A DNA stretch of 64,000 nt, from the NCBI RefSeq assembly GCF_001517085.1, contig NZ_LRAC01000012.1, forward strand, positions 1 to 64,000, in the 5' to 3' direction. The translations under genes and the position numbers were made by a program. Positions 6,501 through 14,866 of the stretch are shown one piece after another. Source of the DNA: Paenibacillus sp. DMB5 (GTDB lineage: Bacteria; Bacillota; Bacilli; Paenibacillales; Paenibacillaceae). Under the pieces are notes generated by a model. It saw nothing but the letters and a program-made list of their open reading frames with translations, made no database searches and was not told where the DNA came from. The stretch's first letter is position 1; every line of letters starts with the position of its first letter.

Positions 6501-8366
6501 ATGGAGAATAATTCAAACGGGTCCATGAGTAATGCGCTGGTTCCGGTAACCGCATTAACAGTCTGGCAAAATGTGAATGCCCAGTGGGAGCGGCTTAACC
6601 AGAACTTTAACCGCGCATCATATTCGCTTAATGATCTGCAGATTATCCTGCAGCGGATCTATGAGGAGAAAAATAAATCCTTTATGGAAGGCTTTATGCA
6701 GGCGCAGGAGGCGGCTTCCCGGCTCAATAACGAAGCAGAGCGGGCTAACCCTACGGACAGTGCAGATCAGGCAGATAATGCCGATCCGGCAAATGAGAAA
6801 ACCGGATTTATGGGGAAAATCCAAAAAATGATGAAAGCCCTGGATGTAAGCGGCTTTGAGCTGATTACCTATGTCGGTGAGAAGGCCGTAAGCTACCTGA
6901 TGAACAGACAGGATACGGCAGCTGCCGGGGCAGCAGCAGGAGCAGGAACCGCAAATGATGCTGGACCTCAACCTGTCGCTGATGAAGCCGGAGAATCAGC
7001 CAAGCAAGATAAGCCGGGCTTTCTGTCCAAGGCAAAGGATTCACTTGCGGCTATAGATCTTAGCGGTATTTTCGATAAGGTGAAGTCGCTTGGTGTTAAG
7101 GCTATTACTGCAAACGCATCTGAGGAAGATACGAAAAAGTGGGATCTCCTGCAAAGAAATATGGATGGAGCCGTAAAATCAATGGGGGAAAAAGCCATTG
7201 TCGCCCTCCGTCCGGTGCTTGATACGCTGAATAAGTTTTTTCAGTCAGAACAGATGGTCTCAATGCTTACTATGGTAGCCAACGGGTTTATGGTAATTGC
7301 TACGGTTATCGGGGCTGTGGTGGACTGGATTTTCTACATGATTGATGCCATACAGCAGAACTGGGATGTTGTTGCCCCGATTTTGGCTGCGATTGCCTTC
7401 GTGCTGCTGGCTGCCATGATTATTCAGGTATATGCGCTTGCTGCTGCCTGGCTGGTGGCTAACTGGCCCATTCTGCTTATTGTTGCGGCTATTGGCTTAC
7501 TTATCTACTGCCTGCAGCAGTCAGGTGTTTCTGTAGGCCAGGTGGTGGAATTTATTGCAGGAGCTTTCGGCTGGCTTAAGGCTTTTATCGAAAATATCGT
7601 AATAGCGCTCTACAACACCTTTATTGCCTTTGCCGATTTTTTCCGGAATCTGTTCATTGATCCCAAGTTTGCTGTAAGTAAGCTGTTCTATGATCTGGCG
7701 ATGAATTTTCTCGGCTTTATTTATCAGATGGCGTTCGGGGTCGAGAATTTTGCAGGCGGCTTTGTGGGGGCAATGGTGGATGCTATCAACCTGGTTTTGA
7801 AAAAGGTTAAAGGGATGGCGGACAGTCTCAGCAAGCTGCCGGGCTTCAGTTTTTTAGCGGATTTTGAGCCTAATTATCTCGACACGGAGAATAAGCATGT
7901 ATTCAGTGACATGATTCTGAAAGCCAAAGATATGATTCCCAAGCCCACTTCAGACAAAGCGGTATACGACTCAGAGAAGAAGGATTATGTGGATTATGAT
8001 AAGGCTGTTAAGGATGCCAGTCAAATGGGCAAAGAGCTGGTGAGCAATTTCGACACGAAGGTGAAATTTGCCCCGGCCGAAGCTTCGAAATCAGCTGCCG
8101 GAGGCTCAGGCCTGCCAAGCAACGTTAACCGCGTCAATGAAGTCGGCTCAATTAACGATACCGTAGACATCTCCAGCGATGATCTGAAAATGCTGAGGGA
8201 GCTGGCGGAGCTTCAGGCGATTCAGAATTTTGTGGAGCTGACACCGACGGTACAGGTTACAACCGGTAACATCAATAATGCCGGAGACATCGACTCCATC
8301 ATTACCAAGATCGGGCAGGTGCTGCAGGAGGAATTTGTTTCAACAGCCCAGGGGGTGTATACGTAA
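6501..8366 (+). CDS. Tape measure protein (XkdO-like, short)
   Basis: 621-residue protein directly after the chaperone. It has an N-terminal coiled region, an Ala-rich low-complexity linker (about residues 130-165), then two or three hydrophobic helices (about residues 245-350, including VVAPILAAIAFVLLAAMIIQ). This is the usual tape-measure architecture. The start at 6501 follows AAGGGGG; the open frame upstream belongs to the frameshift region. PBSX XkdO is roughly twice this length, so the predicted tail is short, on the order of 90 nm at 0.15 nm per residue (inference). Confidence 0.85.
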   Translation: MENNSNGSMSNALVPVTALTVWQNVNAQWERLNQNFNRASYSLNDLQIILQRIYEEKNKSFMEGFMQAQEAASRLNNEAERANPTDSADQADNADPANEKTGFMGKIQKMMKALDVSGFELITYVGEKAVSYLMNRQDTAAAGAAAGAGTANDAGPQPVADEAGESAKQDKPGFLSKAKDSLAAIDLSGIFDKVKSLGVKAITANASEEDTKKWDLLQRNMDGAVKSMGEKAIVALRPVLDTLNKFFQSEQMVSMLTMVANGFMVIATVIGAVVDWIFYMIDAIQQNWDVVAPILAAIAFVLLAAMIIQVYALAAAWLVANWPILLIVAAIGLLIYCLQQSGVSVGQVVEFIAGAFGWLKAFIENIVIALYNTFIAFADFFRNLFIDPKFAVSKLFYDLAMNFLGFIYQMAFGVENFAGGFVGAMVDAINLVLKKVKGMADSLSKLPGFSFLADFEPNYLDTENKHVFSDMILKAKDMIPKPTSDKAVYDSEKKDYVDYDKAVKDASQMGKELVSNFDTKVKFAPAEASKSAAGGSGLPSNVNRVNEVGSINDTVDISSDDLKMLRELAELQAIQNFVELTPTVQVTTGNINNAGDIDSIITKIGQVLQEEFVSTAQGVYT

Positions 8367-8367
8367 C

Positions 8368-9135
8368 GTGGAGGAATACGGTTTTTTCTTAAGCTTCAAT
8401 AATTATGAAGAGGTCATCCGGCTGCCGGTTAATCCGGAGATGCTGGAAATCAAAGAGTCGGGAGACGGAAAAAGCTATTCGATTATCGAGCTTGGAGAAA
8501 TTAATGCGATTGCTTATCCGAAGCTGACCGAGCTGTCCATAGAAAGCATGTTTCCGGCCCAGTGGTATCCGTTTGTCGTATATCCGGCAAGTGAGGTTCA
8601 GGAAAAAGAAAGCCGGCTGCTTAAGCCCTACGAATATGTGGCGATGATCAAACGGTGGATGGTCAGCCGCAGGCCTGTCCGGTTTGTTTTTACCGGGCTT
8701 AAACAGTTGGAGAGTAATGCTTCGGATCAGACTGGGACTATGGCTGACTGGCTTAAGGAGGCTGCAGACCGGGCCGCCCAGACCTTCACAGGCGATATGG
8801 GCATCAACATGCCGGTCAGCATCGAAAATTTCACCTGGAAGCTGAGTGCCGGAAATTCCGGGGATATCGAATACACGCTGGCGCTCAAAAAATATGTGTT
8901 CTATCAGGCGCTCGCAGTAAAGGCTGCCGGGAATGTGGTAAAGAAACAGCAGCAGCGGGCCAGTGAAAAAACGGCGGCAGCCACCTATACGATTCAAGCC
9001 GGAGACTCGCTCTGGAGTATTGCCCAGAAAAAGCTTGGCAGCGGAAGCAAATATAAAGCCCTCCAGAAGCTTAACGGCATTTCCGACAGTGAGCTTAAGA
9101 AGCTGCAAATCGGCAGAGTCATCAAGCTGGCATAG
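8368..9135 (+). CDS. LysM-containing tail protein (XkdP-like)
   Basis: 255-residue protein with a GTG start preceded by AGGGGGT. The N-terminal half (residues 1-190) matches the XkdP type (EEYGFFLSFNNYEEVIRLPVNP) and the C-terminus is one LysM domain (about residues 206-254, YTIQAGDSLWSIAQ...IGRVIKLA). In contractile tails this protein caps the baseplate hub and the LysM may touch peptidoglycan. It starts two bases after the tape measure stop, as in PBSX order. Confidence 0.9.
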   Translation: MEEYGFFLSFNNYEEVIRLPVNPEMLEIKESGDGKSYSIIELGEINAIAYPKLTELSIESMFPAQWYPFVVYPASEVQEKESRLLKPYEYVAMIKRWMVSRRPVRFVFTGLKQLESNASDQTGTMADWLKEAADRAAQTFTGDMGINMPVSIENFTWKLSAGNSGDIEYTLALKKYVFYQALAVKAAGNVVKKQQQRASEKTAAATYTIQAGDSLWSIAQKKLGSGSKYKALQKLNGISDSELKKLQIGRVIKLA

Positions 9136-9146
9136 GGGGAGGAAGC

Positions 9147-10109
9147 ATGAAGCTGCTGGTGAAAAATAAAGACGGTCTGCTCTGGGATATCTCCGCTATA
9201 GCGGCCGACATCTCCTGGAAGACCTCGCGTTCGGGCAAACCTGCGACACTTGAGATAACGCTTGTGGACAGCGGGATTTATCAGCATCCCAGGTTCAACA
9301 TCGGGAACGGGGATATTGTACAGTTCAGCAAGGATGGCAGGGATGCCTTTTACGGATTTGTGTTTTCGATAGCAACCGGTGCAGACAGGGAGATCAAATT
9401 GACGGCGTACGACCAGATCCGTTATCTGCTGGGCAACGGAAGCTATGTGCTGCAGAATGTGACTGCAAATGAGCTCGTCGCAAAAATAGCGAAGGATTAC
9501 GGTTTGCAGACCGGTGTGCTTGATGAGGCGCAGTACAGGATACCTTCGCTTATAGAGGATAATAAAAAGCTGCTCGATATCATTATGGGAGCCGTGGGCA
9601 GTGAGCTGCAGAACAGCGGGCAGCTGCTGGCTTTTTATGATGATTTCGGGAAGCTGGCACTGCGAAATATGCAGAGTATGCTGCTTAACGTCGTTTTGGG
9701 AGCAGGCCGTTACCTCTATGACTACTCGCTTAAGCGGAGCATCGATGAGGACACGTACAATACTATTTTTTTGTATAGGGATAATAAGGAGACAGGCAAA
9801 CGTGAATTCTATCCGGTTACGGATAAGGAGAATGTAGCACGCTGGGGGATATTGCAGCTGTATCAGCAGGCCGACGACAAGGCGGCTGCGGCGCAAATCC
9901 GGGAGAAGGCGGACAACCTGCTTAAGCTGCATAACCGGGAAAAGCTCAGTCTGACTGTTCAGGCAATCGGGGATATGCGCGTAAGAGCCGGAAACTTCAT
10001 TTATGTGCTGCTGGATGAATTTGAGACTCAGCTGTTTCTAGTGGATGAATGCAGCCATAAAATTTCAGGCGGGGAACACACAATGTCGCTCACGATAAAG
10101 GTGGTGTAG
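9147..10109 (+). CDS. Baseplate hub protein (XkdQ-like)
   Basis: 320-residue protein of the XkdQ/YqbQ family, the gpD/gp27-like hub that links tube and spike. The N-terminus MKLLVKNKDGLLWDIS and the region FSKDGRDAFYGFVFS (about residues 54-70) follow the family pattern. The ATG is preceded by GGGGGAGG. It sits between XkdP-like and XkdR-like genes as in PBSX. Confidence 0.88.
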   Translation: MKLLVKNKDGLLWDISAIAADISWKTSRSGKPATLEITLVDSGIYQHPRFNIGNGDIVQFSKDGRDAFYGFVFSIATGADREIKLTAYDQIRYLLGNGSYVLQNVTANELVAKIAKDYGLQTGVLDEAQYRIPSLIEDNKKLLDIIMGAVGSELQNSGQLLAFYDDFGKLALRNMQSMLLNVVLGAGRYLYDYSLKRSIDEDTYNTIFLYRDNKETGKREFYPVTDKENVARWGILQLYQQADDKAAAAQIREKADNLLKLHNREKLSLTVQAIGDMRVRAGNFIYVLLDEFETQLFLVDECSHKISGGEHTMSLTIKVV

Positions 10110-10115
10110 GAACAG

Positions 10116-10409
10116 ATGCTGGATATTATTAAAAAAGCGAGCCTCGGAGCCGTATCCAATACGAATCCTGTGGCTTTTTCTTATGGGCAGGTGACGGGGG
10201 CGGAGCCATTGCAGATTCAGGTGGATCAGCGGTTTGTGCTGTCAGGCCCCGCACTGGTGCTGCCGGAAGCTGTTACAGAGTGCCGGATTGAGCTGGACGG
10301 AAGGCAGCTGCTGATCCGGCGGGGGCTTGAGCCGGGAGACCGTGTGCTGCTCCTGCGGATGCAGGGCGGACAGAGCTATGTTGTGCTGGATCGGCTGGTG
10401 GACCTATGA
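10116..10409 (+). CDS. Tail protein of the DUF2577/XkdR family
   Basis: 97-residue beta-rich protein starting MLDIIKKASLGAVSNTNPV and ending RMQGGQSYVVLDRLVDL, the pattern of DUF2577 (XkdR), probably an OB-fold spike or hub component. It overlaps the next gene by four bases. Confidence 0.85.
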   Translation: MLDIIKKASLGAVSNTNPVAFSYGQVTGAEPLQIQVDQRFVLSGPALVLPEAVTECRIELDGRQLLIRRGLEPGDRVLLLRMQGGQSYVVLDRLVDL

Positions 10410-10837
10410 TTCCGGCTGTAGGCAGGTCAGGACCGATCAAGGGGCTGCTGGAAGAGGATGCACCGGGACAGAATGTGATGAGCCCCAGTCTTACCTACCG
10501 GATGGACTGGGGGCTGAAGCGGATTACCGGCACTGTTGATGCCTTGGAAGCCGTCAGACAGGCTGCCATCAAGGTGCTGCAGACGGAACGTTACGATTTT
10601 CTAATCTATAGTGCAGATTACGGGACAGAATGGAATCTGCTGCTCGGAAAGGATAGGCTGCTGGTCCGGGCGGAGCTGTTGCGGATTGTCAGTGAAGCAC
10701 TGCTTCAGGACGAACGGATCCGCGGGCTGGAGCAGGCAGAGATTACTTTTAATGGCGATCAGGTGAGCTTCAATTGCACTGTAGTCACGTATTACGGCAA
10801 TTTTGAGCTCAGAAAGGAGCTGATAAGCAGTGTATGA
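10406..10837 (+). CDS. Baseplate wedge protein, DUF2634/XkdS-like (gp25 type)
   Basis: 143-residue protein with the segment RYDFLIYSADYGTEW near residues 60-74, characteristic of DUF2634 (XkdS), the counterpart of T4 gp25 that joins sheath and baseplate. It overlaps both neighbours by 4 to 8 bases. Confidence 0.88.
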   Translation: MIPAVGRSGPIKGLLEEDAPGQNVMSPSLTYRMDWGLKRITGTVDALEAVRQAAIKVLQTERYDFLIYSADYGTEWNLLLGKDRLLVRAELLRIVSEALLQDERIRGLEQAEITFNGDQVSFNCTVVTYYGNFELRKELISSV

Positions 10838-11888
10838 GGATCAGACGTATGAAATGCTGCTTGAACGCATGCTGGACAGGGTCCCGGAAGGAATGGACAA
10901 GCGGGAAGGCAGCATTATTTATGATGCGCTTGCCCCGGCTGCAGCGGAAATGGCGCAGATGTATATTGAGCTGGATGTGAACATTAATCTGCACTTTGCC
11001 GACACTGCAGCCGGTGAGTATTTGGAGCGCAGCATTTCCTGGACCGGCATTACCAGGGAGCCGGCAACCAAGGCACAGCTGCGCGGAGAATTCTATGATA
11101 GCGCAGATGAGCTGCTGGATATCCCCTTGGGCAGCAGGTTCTCGGCGGGGCTCTATAATTACACAGCGGCTGAAAGGCTCTCCCCGGGAGCGTTCCGGCT
11201 GGAGAGTGAGACCGCCGGAGCAGCCGGTAATCAGTATTCCGGCAGCCTGCTGCCGGTGAATTATATTCCGGGGCTTGCACGCGGGGTGATTATTTCGCTA
11301 CTGATACCGGGCGAGGAAGCAGAAGATGACGAAGCGCTGCGCCGGCGGTATTTTGATTCGGCCAGACGCCCGTCCACCAGCGGGAACAAATATCATTACA
11401 TGGACTGGGCATCACAGATTGAAGGCGTGGGCGGCGCACGGGTCTTCCCGCTGTGGAACGGACCCAAGACGGTTAAGGTAATCATTGTCGATGCCGACAA
11501 GAAGCCGGCCTCAGCTGTGCTGGTATCCTTGGTACAACAGCATATTGATCCTGCGCCGGGTCTAGGGGAAGGACAGGCTCCTGTAGGTGCCGTGGTGACA
11601 GTTGCTTCAGCCGCCGGTAAAACCATCACAGTCAGTGCAGCGGTTACTCTGGCTTCAGGCTATACGCTGCAGGCGGTGATCAATGCTTTTCAGGTTATGC
11701 TGGAGAAATACCGTAAGGAAAAGGCCTTTGAAGCTTCGTACATCAGCCAGTCTGTCGTCGGCGCTTTGCTGCTGGATACTGAGGGCGTTCTGGATTACAG
11801 CGGACTGAAGCTGAACGGCGGATCCGGCAATATTACGCTGGCAGAGAACGAAGTACCCTTATTCGCTAATGCTGTGCTGGAGGTGTAG
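10830..11888 (+). CDS. Baseplate J-like wedge protein (XkdT)
   Basis: 352-residue Baseplate_J family protein (gp6-type wedge). Features are the early DRVPEGMDKREGSIIYDALAP motif (about residues 14-34), the central segment with DDEALRRRYF, and a C-terminal beta domain. The GTG start follows AAAGGAGCTG. It builds the baseplate ring together with the XkdS- and XkdU-like proteins. In PBSX xkdU follows directly; here three other genes intervene. Confidence 0.92.
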   Translation: MYEDQTYEMLLERMLDRVPEGMDKREGSIIYDALAPAAAEMAQMYIELDVNINLHFADTAAGEYLERSISWTGITREPATKAQLRGEFYDSADELLDIPLGSRFSAGLYNYTAAERLSPGAFRLESETAGAAGNQYSGSLLPVNYIPGLARGVIISLLIPGEEAEDDEALRRRYFDSARRPSTSGNKYHYMDWASQIEGVGGARVFPLWNGPKTVKVIIVDADKKPASAVLVSLVQQHIDPAPGLGEGQAPVGAVVTVASAAGKTITVSAAVTLASGYTLQAVINAFQVMLEKYRKEKAFEASYISQSVVGALLLDTEGVLDYSGLKLNGGSGNITLAENEVPLFANAVLEV

Positions 11889-11891
11889 CGG

Positions 11892-12305
11892 ATGGGGTAC
11901 CCGGAACAGGTGGATGTGTTCAAAGAAAAGCTGAACAAAAAAGCCAGCGGCGGCAGCTACGTCGTGGAAGAAAAGCTCATGCTCACAAATGGGATTTACA
12001 GTGGACAGCTTACCCACGACAACATTAATAACCAGAGTATAACGGTATATACCGGATCACGCTTCAGCGGGACTGAGCTGCGTAATTTTTCGGTTTCTTT
12101 TCCGGATGAAGCGCCCTGGCGGCGGATCATTAAAATTTTTGCTGAGGTTCCAGAGGTATATGTGACCTATGAAACCCCGGGCGATACCGTGGAGGCGGAT
12201 GATATCAACGTTCTGCAAACAGGGCTGACTGCCGCCCAGCGCGAGATTGAACGTTATAAAAGTGCGGGATTGATCGACGGCGGATCTTTTAAAAGAGAGG
12301 TGTAA
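11892..12305 (+). CDS. Tail-operon protein of unknown fold, 137 aa
   Basis: 137-residue protein starting MGYPEQVDVFKEKLNKKASG, beta-rich in the middle, with a helical C-terminus (LTAAQREIERYKSAGLIDGG). No family is recognised with confidence. It lies between the J-like wedge gene and two fibre genes and is probably an adaptor between baseplate and fibres. Gaps of three bases upstream and one downstream show that it belongs to the operon. Confidence 0.6.
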   Translation: MGYPEQVDVFKEKLNKKASGGSYVVEEKLMLTNGIYSGQLTHDNINNQSITVYTGSRFSGTELRNFSVSFPDEAPWRRIIKIFAEVPEVYVTYETPGDTVEADDINVLQTGLTAAQREIERYKSAGLIDGGSFKREV

Positions 12306-12306
12306 T

Positions 12307-13329
12307 ATGGCACAGACGATTCAAGTAAAACGCGGCACAAAAGCAGAGCTGTCCACCTATGGTGTGCTTAAAGCCGGGGAGATGGGGTTCTGTACAGATA
12401 CAAAAGAAGTCTATATCGGCGACGGCACTTCCAATTCGATGGTCGGACGGGCACTATCCGGCCCCGAAGCTTCACGTCCGGCGGCTGCTTCCGTGGGGCG
12501 CTTATATTATGTAACGAGCGGGACGAACAGCGGCTATTTGTATTTTGACGACGGGACAGCCTGGCGCCGCATTAATGCCCAGAAGCTGACTGATTTGACG
12601 GGAACAGCAGATGATATTGCCGACGGCACAACCTATGCGAAAGTGCTCAAGGCAGATATCACCGCAGGGCATGTTAATAAAGTCTCTGACGGGACGAATG
12701 TCAAAACAGCGGCAGAGATTAAGACCCATCTCGATGATGCCACAAAGCATCGTATAATTAATGATTCGGGTACAGCCATTACAGACCTGTGGTCAGCGCA
12801 AAAGATCAGAAACGAGATTGAGCTGGCCAAGCATAATATCGAGCCGCAGAGCTCTGTTAAAGATCAGAATCTGACGGTTCCGCCTGCTTCTCCTGCAGAA
12901 GGGGACCGTTACATCATTCCGGCCGCCGCTACCGGCGTATGGACGGGCAAAGGCAGCCAGATAGCCGAGTATCAATCTGCAGCCTGGGTGTACTATCCTC
13001 CGGCTGTAGGCTGGACCGCCTATGTGGACGATGAACAGAAAATCTACAGCTGGAACGGCAGCACCTGGGTACGCACCGGCGGCGCACTTCAGACCATTAC
13101 TGCCGGCAACGGTTTAACCGGCGGAGGACAGGCTGATTCAGTGACCCTAAACATCGGTGCCGGTAACGGCATCACAGTCACAGCCGATGCCATTGCAGTT
13201 ACCGCAGGCAAAGGGATTACTGTAGATGCAAACGGCGTAGCGGCCAATATCGATGGAAGCAGTATTGTGTATGACACAGCTAACGGCAACAAGCTGACGG
13301 TAGCCAGCATAGACGGCGGCACATTCTAG
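12307..13329 (+). CDS. Tail fibre with MTD-like N-terminal domain, copy 1
   Basis: 340-residue fibre protein. Residues 1-50 (QVKRGTKAELSTYGVLKAGE, then CTDTKEVYIGDG) match the N-terminal domain of the major tropism determinant type used to anchor fibres. The middle has a carbohydrate-binding-like segment (PAEGDRYIIPAAATGVW, as in phage DUF2793-type repeats). The C-terminus is a Gly/Ala/Val-rich repeat. The N-terminus is paralogous to that of the next gene. It likely determines host range. Confidence 0.75.
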   Translation: MAQTIQVKRGTKAELSTYGVLKAGEMGFCTDTKEVYIGDGTSNSMVGRALSGPEASRPAAASVGRLYYVTSGTNSGYLYFDDGTAWRRINAQKLTDLTGTADDIADGTTYAKVLKADITAGHVNKVSDGTNVKTAAEIKTHLDDATKHRIINDSGTAITDLWSAQKIRNEIELAKHNIEPQSSVKDQNLTVPPASPAEGDRYIIPAAATGVWTGKGSQIAEYQSAAWVYYPPAVGWTAYVDDEQKIYSWNGSTWVRTGGALQTITAGNGLTGGGQADSVTLNIGAGNGITVTADAIAVTAGKGITVDANGVAANIDGSSIVYDTANGNKLTVASIDGGTF

Positions 13330-13341
13330 GAGGCGGCAGAG

Positions 13342-14241
13342 ATGGCACTGAAGACATTGATACAGATCCGCCGCGGGCTGGAGAGTGCACTTGGTGTTCT
13401 TGCGGCTGGTGAGCTGGGCTACTGCACCGATACAGGCAAGCTGTATATCGGAACAGGCAGCGTGAACATGCTGCTGGTGGCATCGCAGAGCACCGGTGAC
13501 ATGCTGAAAAGCATCTATGACACCAACAACAACGGTAAGGTCGATTATGCGCAGACAGCAGACAGTGTAGCCTGGTCCGGCATAGCCGGCAAGCCGGAGG
13601 TGTTTCCGGCGGCGGGGCATACGCATGATGACAGATATCCGGTGCTGACTAATGGTGCAGTGTATGGATTATTCCCTTCCACCTCGAGTACGATGCTGGG
13701 GAACGAGTACAACATCCTTTTGAATGCACATAAGCGTAAGGAAATAACCATAACCCAGACAGGTACGGCCAAAATTGATACCGATTCGCTCTTTGACGGC
13801 AGACTCACACCGACTTATTCTTCCCTGGGTATACCAGCTGGGACTCCAACTGTTATAACCATTGAAGGATTGCCGGAGGCGCATACCCAAACTGGCGGCG
13901 TAATCGGGTGGACCTGCCGATACTGGTATCCCTCTAAATACAAAATTGAAGTATACGATACCTATAACGCCACCGGGTGGCGTGTGCTCAAAGATCAAAG
14001 TGTGGTAGATGCTCCTGCTAAGGAACTTATGATCCCGCTGTATCCCAATTTCCAGGGACAGTTCACCAAAATCAGGATTACCATTTATGACAGCAGTGTT
14101 GGAACAGCTGATGCAAACGGTAATCGCAGGTTTGGTCTTAGTGAGGTTTTTTTCTGTCATCCGGAAGCTGCTACAGTTTTTCAATATCTGGATTATATGT
14201 CTAGCGGCCCAATTAGCTGGAATCAGCTCAAGGGGGTATAG
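13342..14241 (+). CDS. Tail fibre with MTD-like N-terminal domain, copy 2
   Basis: 299-residue protein whose first 45 residues (IQIRRGLESALGVLAAGELG, then CTDTGKLYIGTG) repeat the anchor domain of the preceding gene. The C-terminal 170 residues form a beta-rich domain (ITQTGTAKIDTDSLFDGRLT, with repeated Tyr/Trp) that resembles a discoidin-like binding module and is unrelated to copy 1. Tandem anchors with different tips suggest alternative receptors on one particle. Confidence 0.7.
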   Translation: MALKTLIQIRRGLESALGVLAAGELGYCTDTGKLYIGTGSVNMLLVASQSTGDMLKSIYDTNNNGKVDYAQTADSVAWSGIAGKPEVFPAAGHTHDDRYPVLTNGAVYGLFPSTSSTMLGNEYNILLNAHKRKEITITQTGTAKIDTDSLFDGRLTPTYSSLGIPAGTPTVITIEGLPEAHTQTGGVIGWTCRYWYPSKYKIEVYDTYNATGWRVLKDQSVVDAPAKELMIPLYPNFQGQFTKIRITIYDSSVGTADANGNRRFGLSEVFFCHPEAATVFQYLDYMSSGPISWNQLKGV

Positions 14242-14243
14242 AA

Positions 14244-14855
14244 ATGGCCTTTGGCGAGTCTTTATACGGGACATTAAGTTATTCATCCGATCATTCTTTA
14301 CAAGAGGGACCCGGGTTCACCCGGCCGGATCTGATGAAATACCTGCCTGATTTTTACCAGGGCGTCATTGAAATGGAAGAGATTCAGGCCAGCAATGCCA
14401 TAGAATGCGGACAGCTTCGCTATTCAATAGAAGATTCCGCATTACAGACGGACGTAGAATCGGCAACCTGGGGGCTGGCTCGCTGGGAGAATGTATTGGC
14501 CTTGACTACGGATAATACTAAATCCTATGCGACCCGCCGGGAGATGATCAAGGCGAAGCTGCGCGGAAGCGGAACGACTACACCGGAGATGATCCGGCGG
14601 ACGGCGTCCGCTTTTTCAGGCGGGGATGTGGAGGTTGTAGATGTGCCGGGAGAGTACAGCTTCCAGGTTCGGTTCGTAGGTACCCTGGGTATCCCCGCTA
14701 ATATGTCCGGGCTAATCCAGATCATTGAAGAGATTAAGCCGGCGCATCTGGCCTACGAGTTTGTGTACAGCTATACCTGGTGGGATTCAGTCAAGGCACT
14801 CACCTGGAGAGGTGCGCATGAGCGGACCTGGAATGAATTAAGAGTATACGAATAG
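14244..14855 (+). CDS. Tail protein DUF2313/YmfQ family (XkdU-like)
   Basis: 203-residue protein with the family signature: PDLMKYLPDFYQ near residue 30, WGLARWENVL near 75, TRREMIKAKLRGSGTTTPEMI near 95, and IPANMSGLIQIIEEIKPAHLAY toward the end. In PBSX XkdU completes the wedge and carries the fibre. The gene begins two bases after the copy 2 fibre. Confidence 0.88.
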   Translation: MAFGESLYGTLSYSSDHSLQEGPGFTRPDLMKYLPDFYQGVIEMEEIQASNAIECGQLRYSIEDSALQTDVESATWGLARWENVLALTTDNTKSYATRREMIKAKLRGSGTTTPEMIRRTASAFSGGDVEVVDVPGEYSFQVRFVGTLGIPANMSGLIQIIEEIKPAHLAYEFVYSYTWWDSVKALTWRGAHERTWNELRVYE

Positions 14856-14866
14856 GAGCGTGAATC

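Noticed and set aside
8389..9932. Long minus-strand frames opposite the XkdP- and XkdQ-like genes
   Set aside because: Antisense shadows of clear tail genes within a coupled plus-strand operon.
13147..14286. Minus-strand frames of 159 and 205 codons opposite the fibre genes
   Set aside because: They lie opposite repetitive fibre genes and show no domain or start signal.
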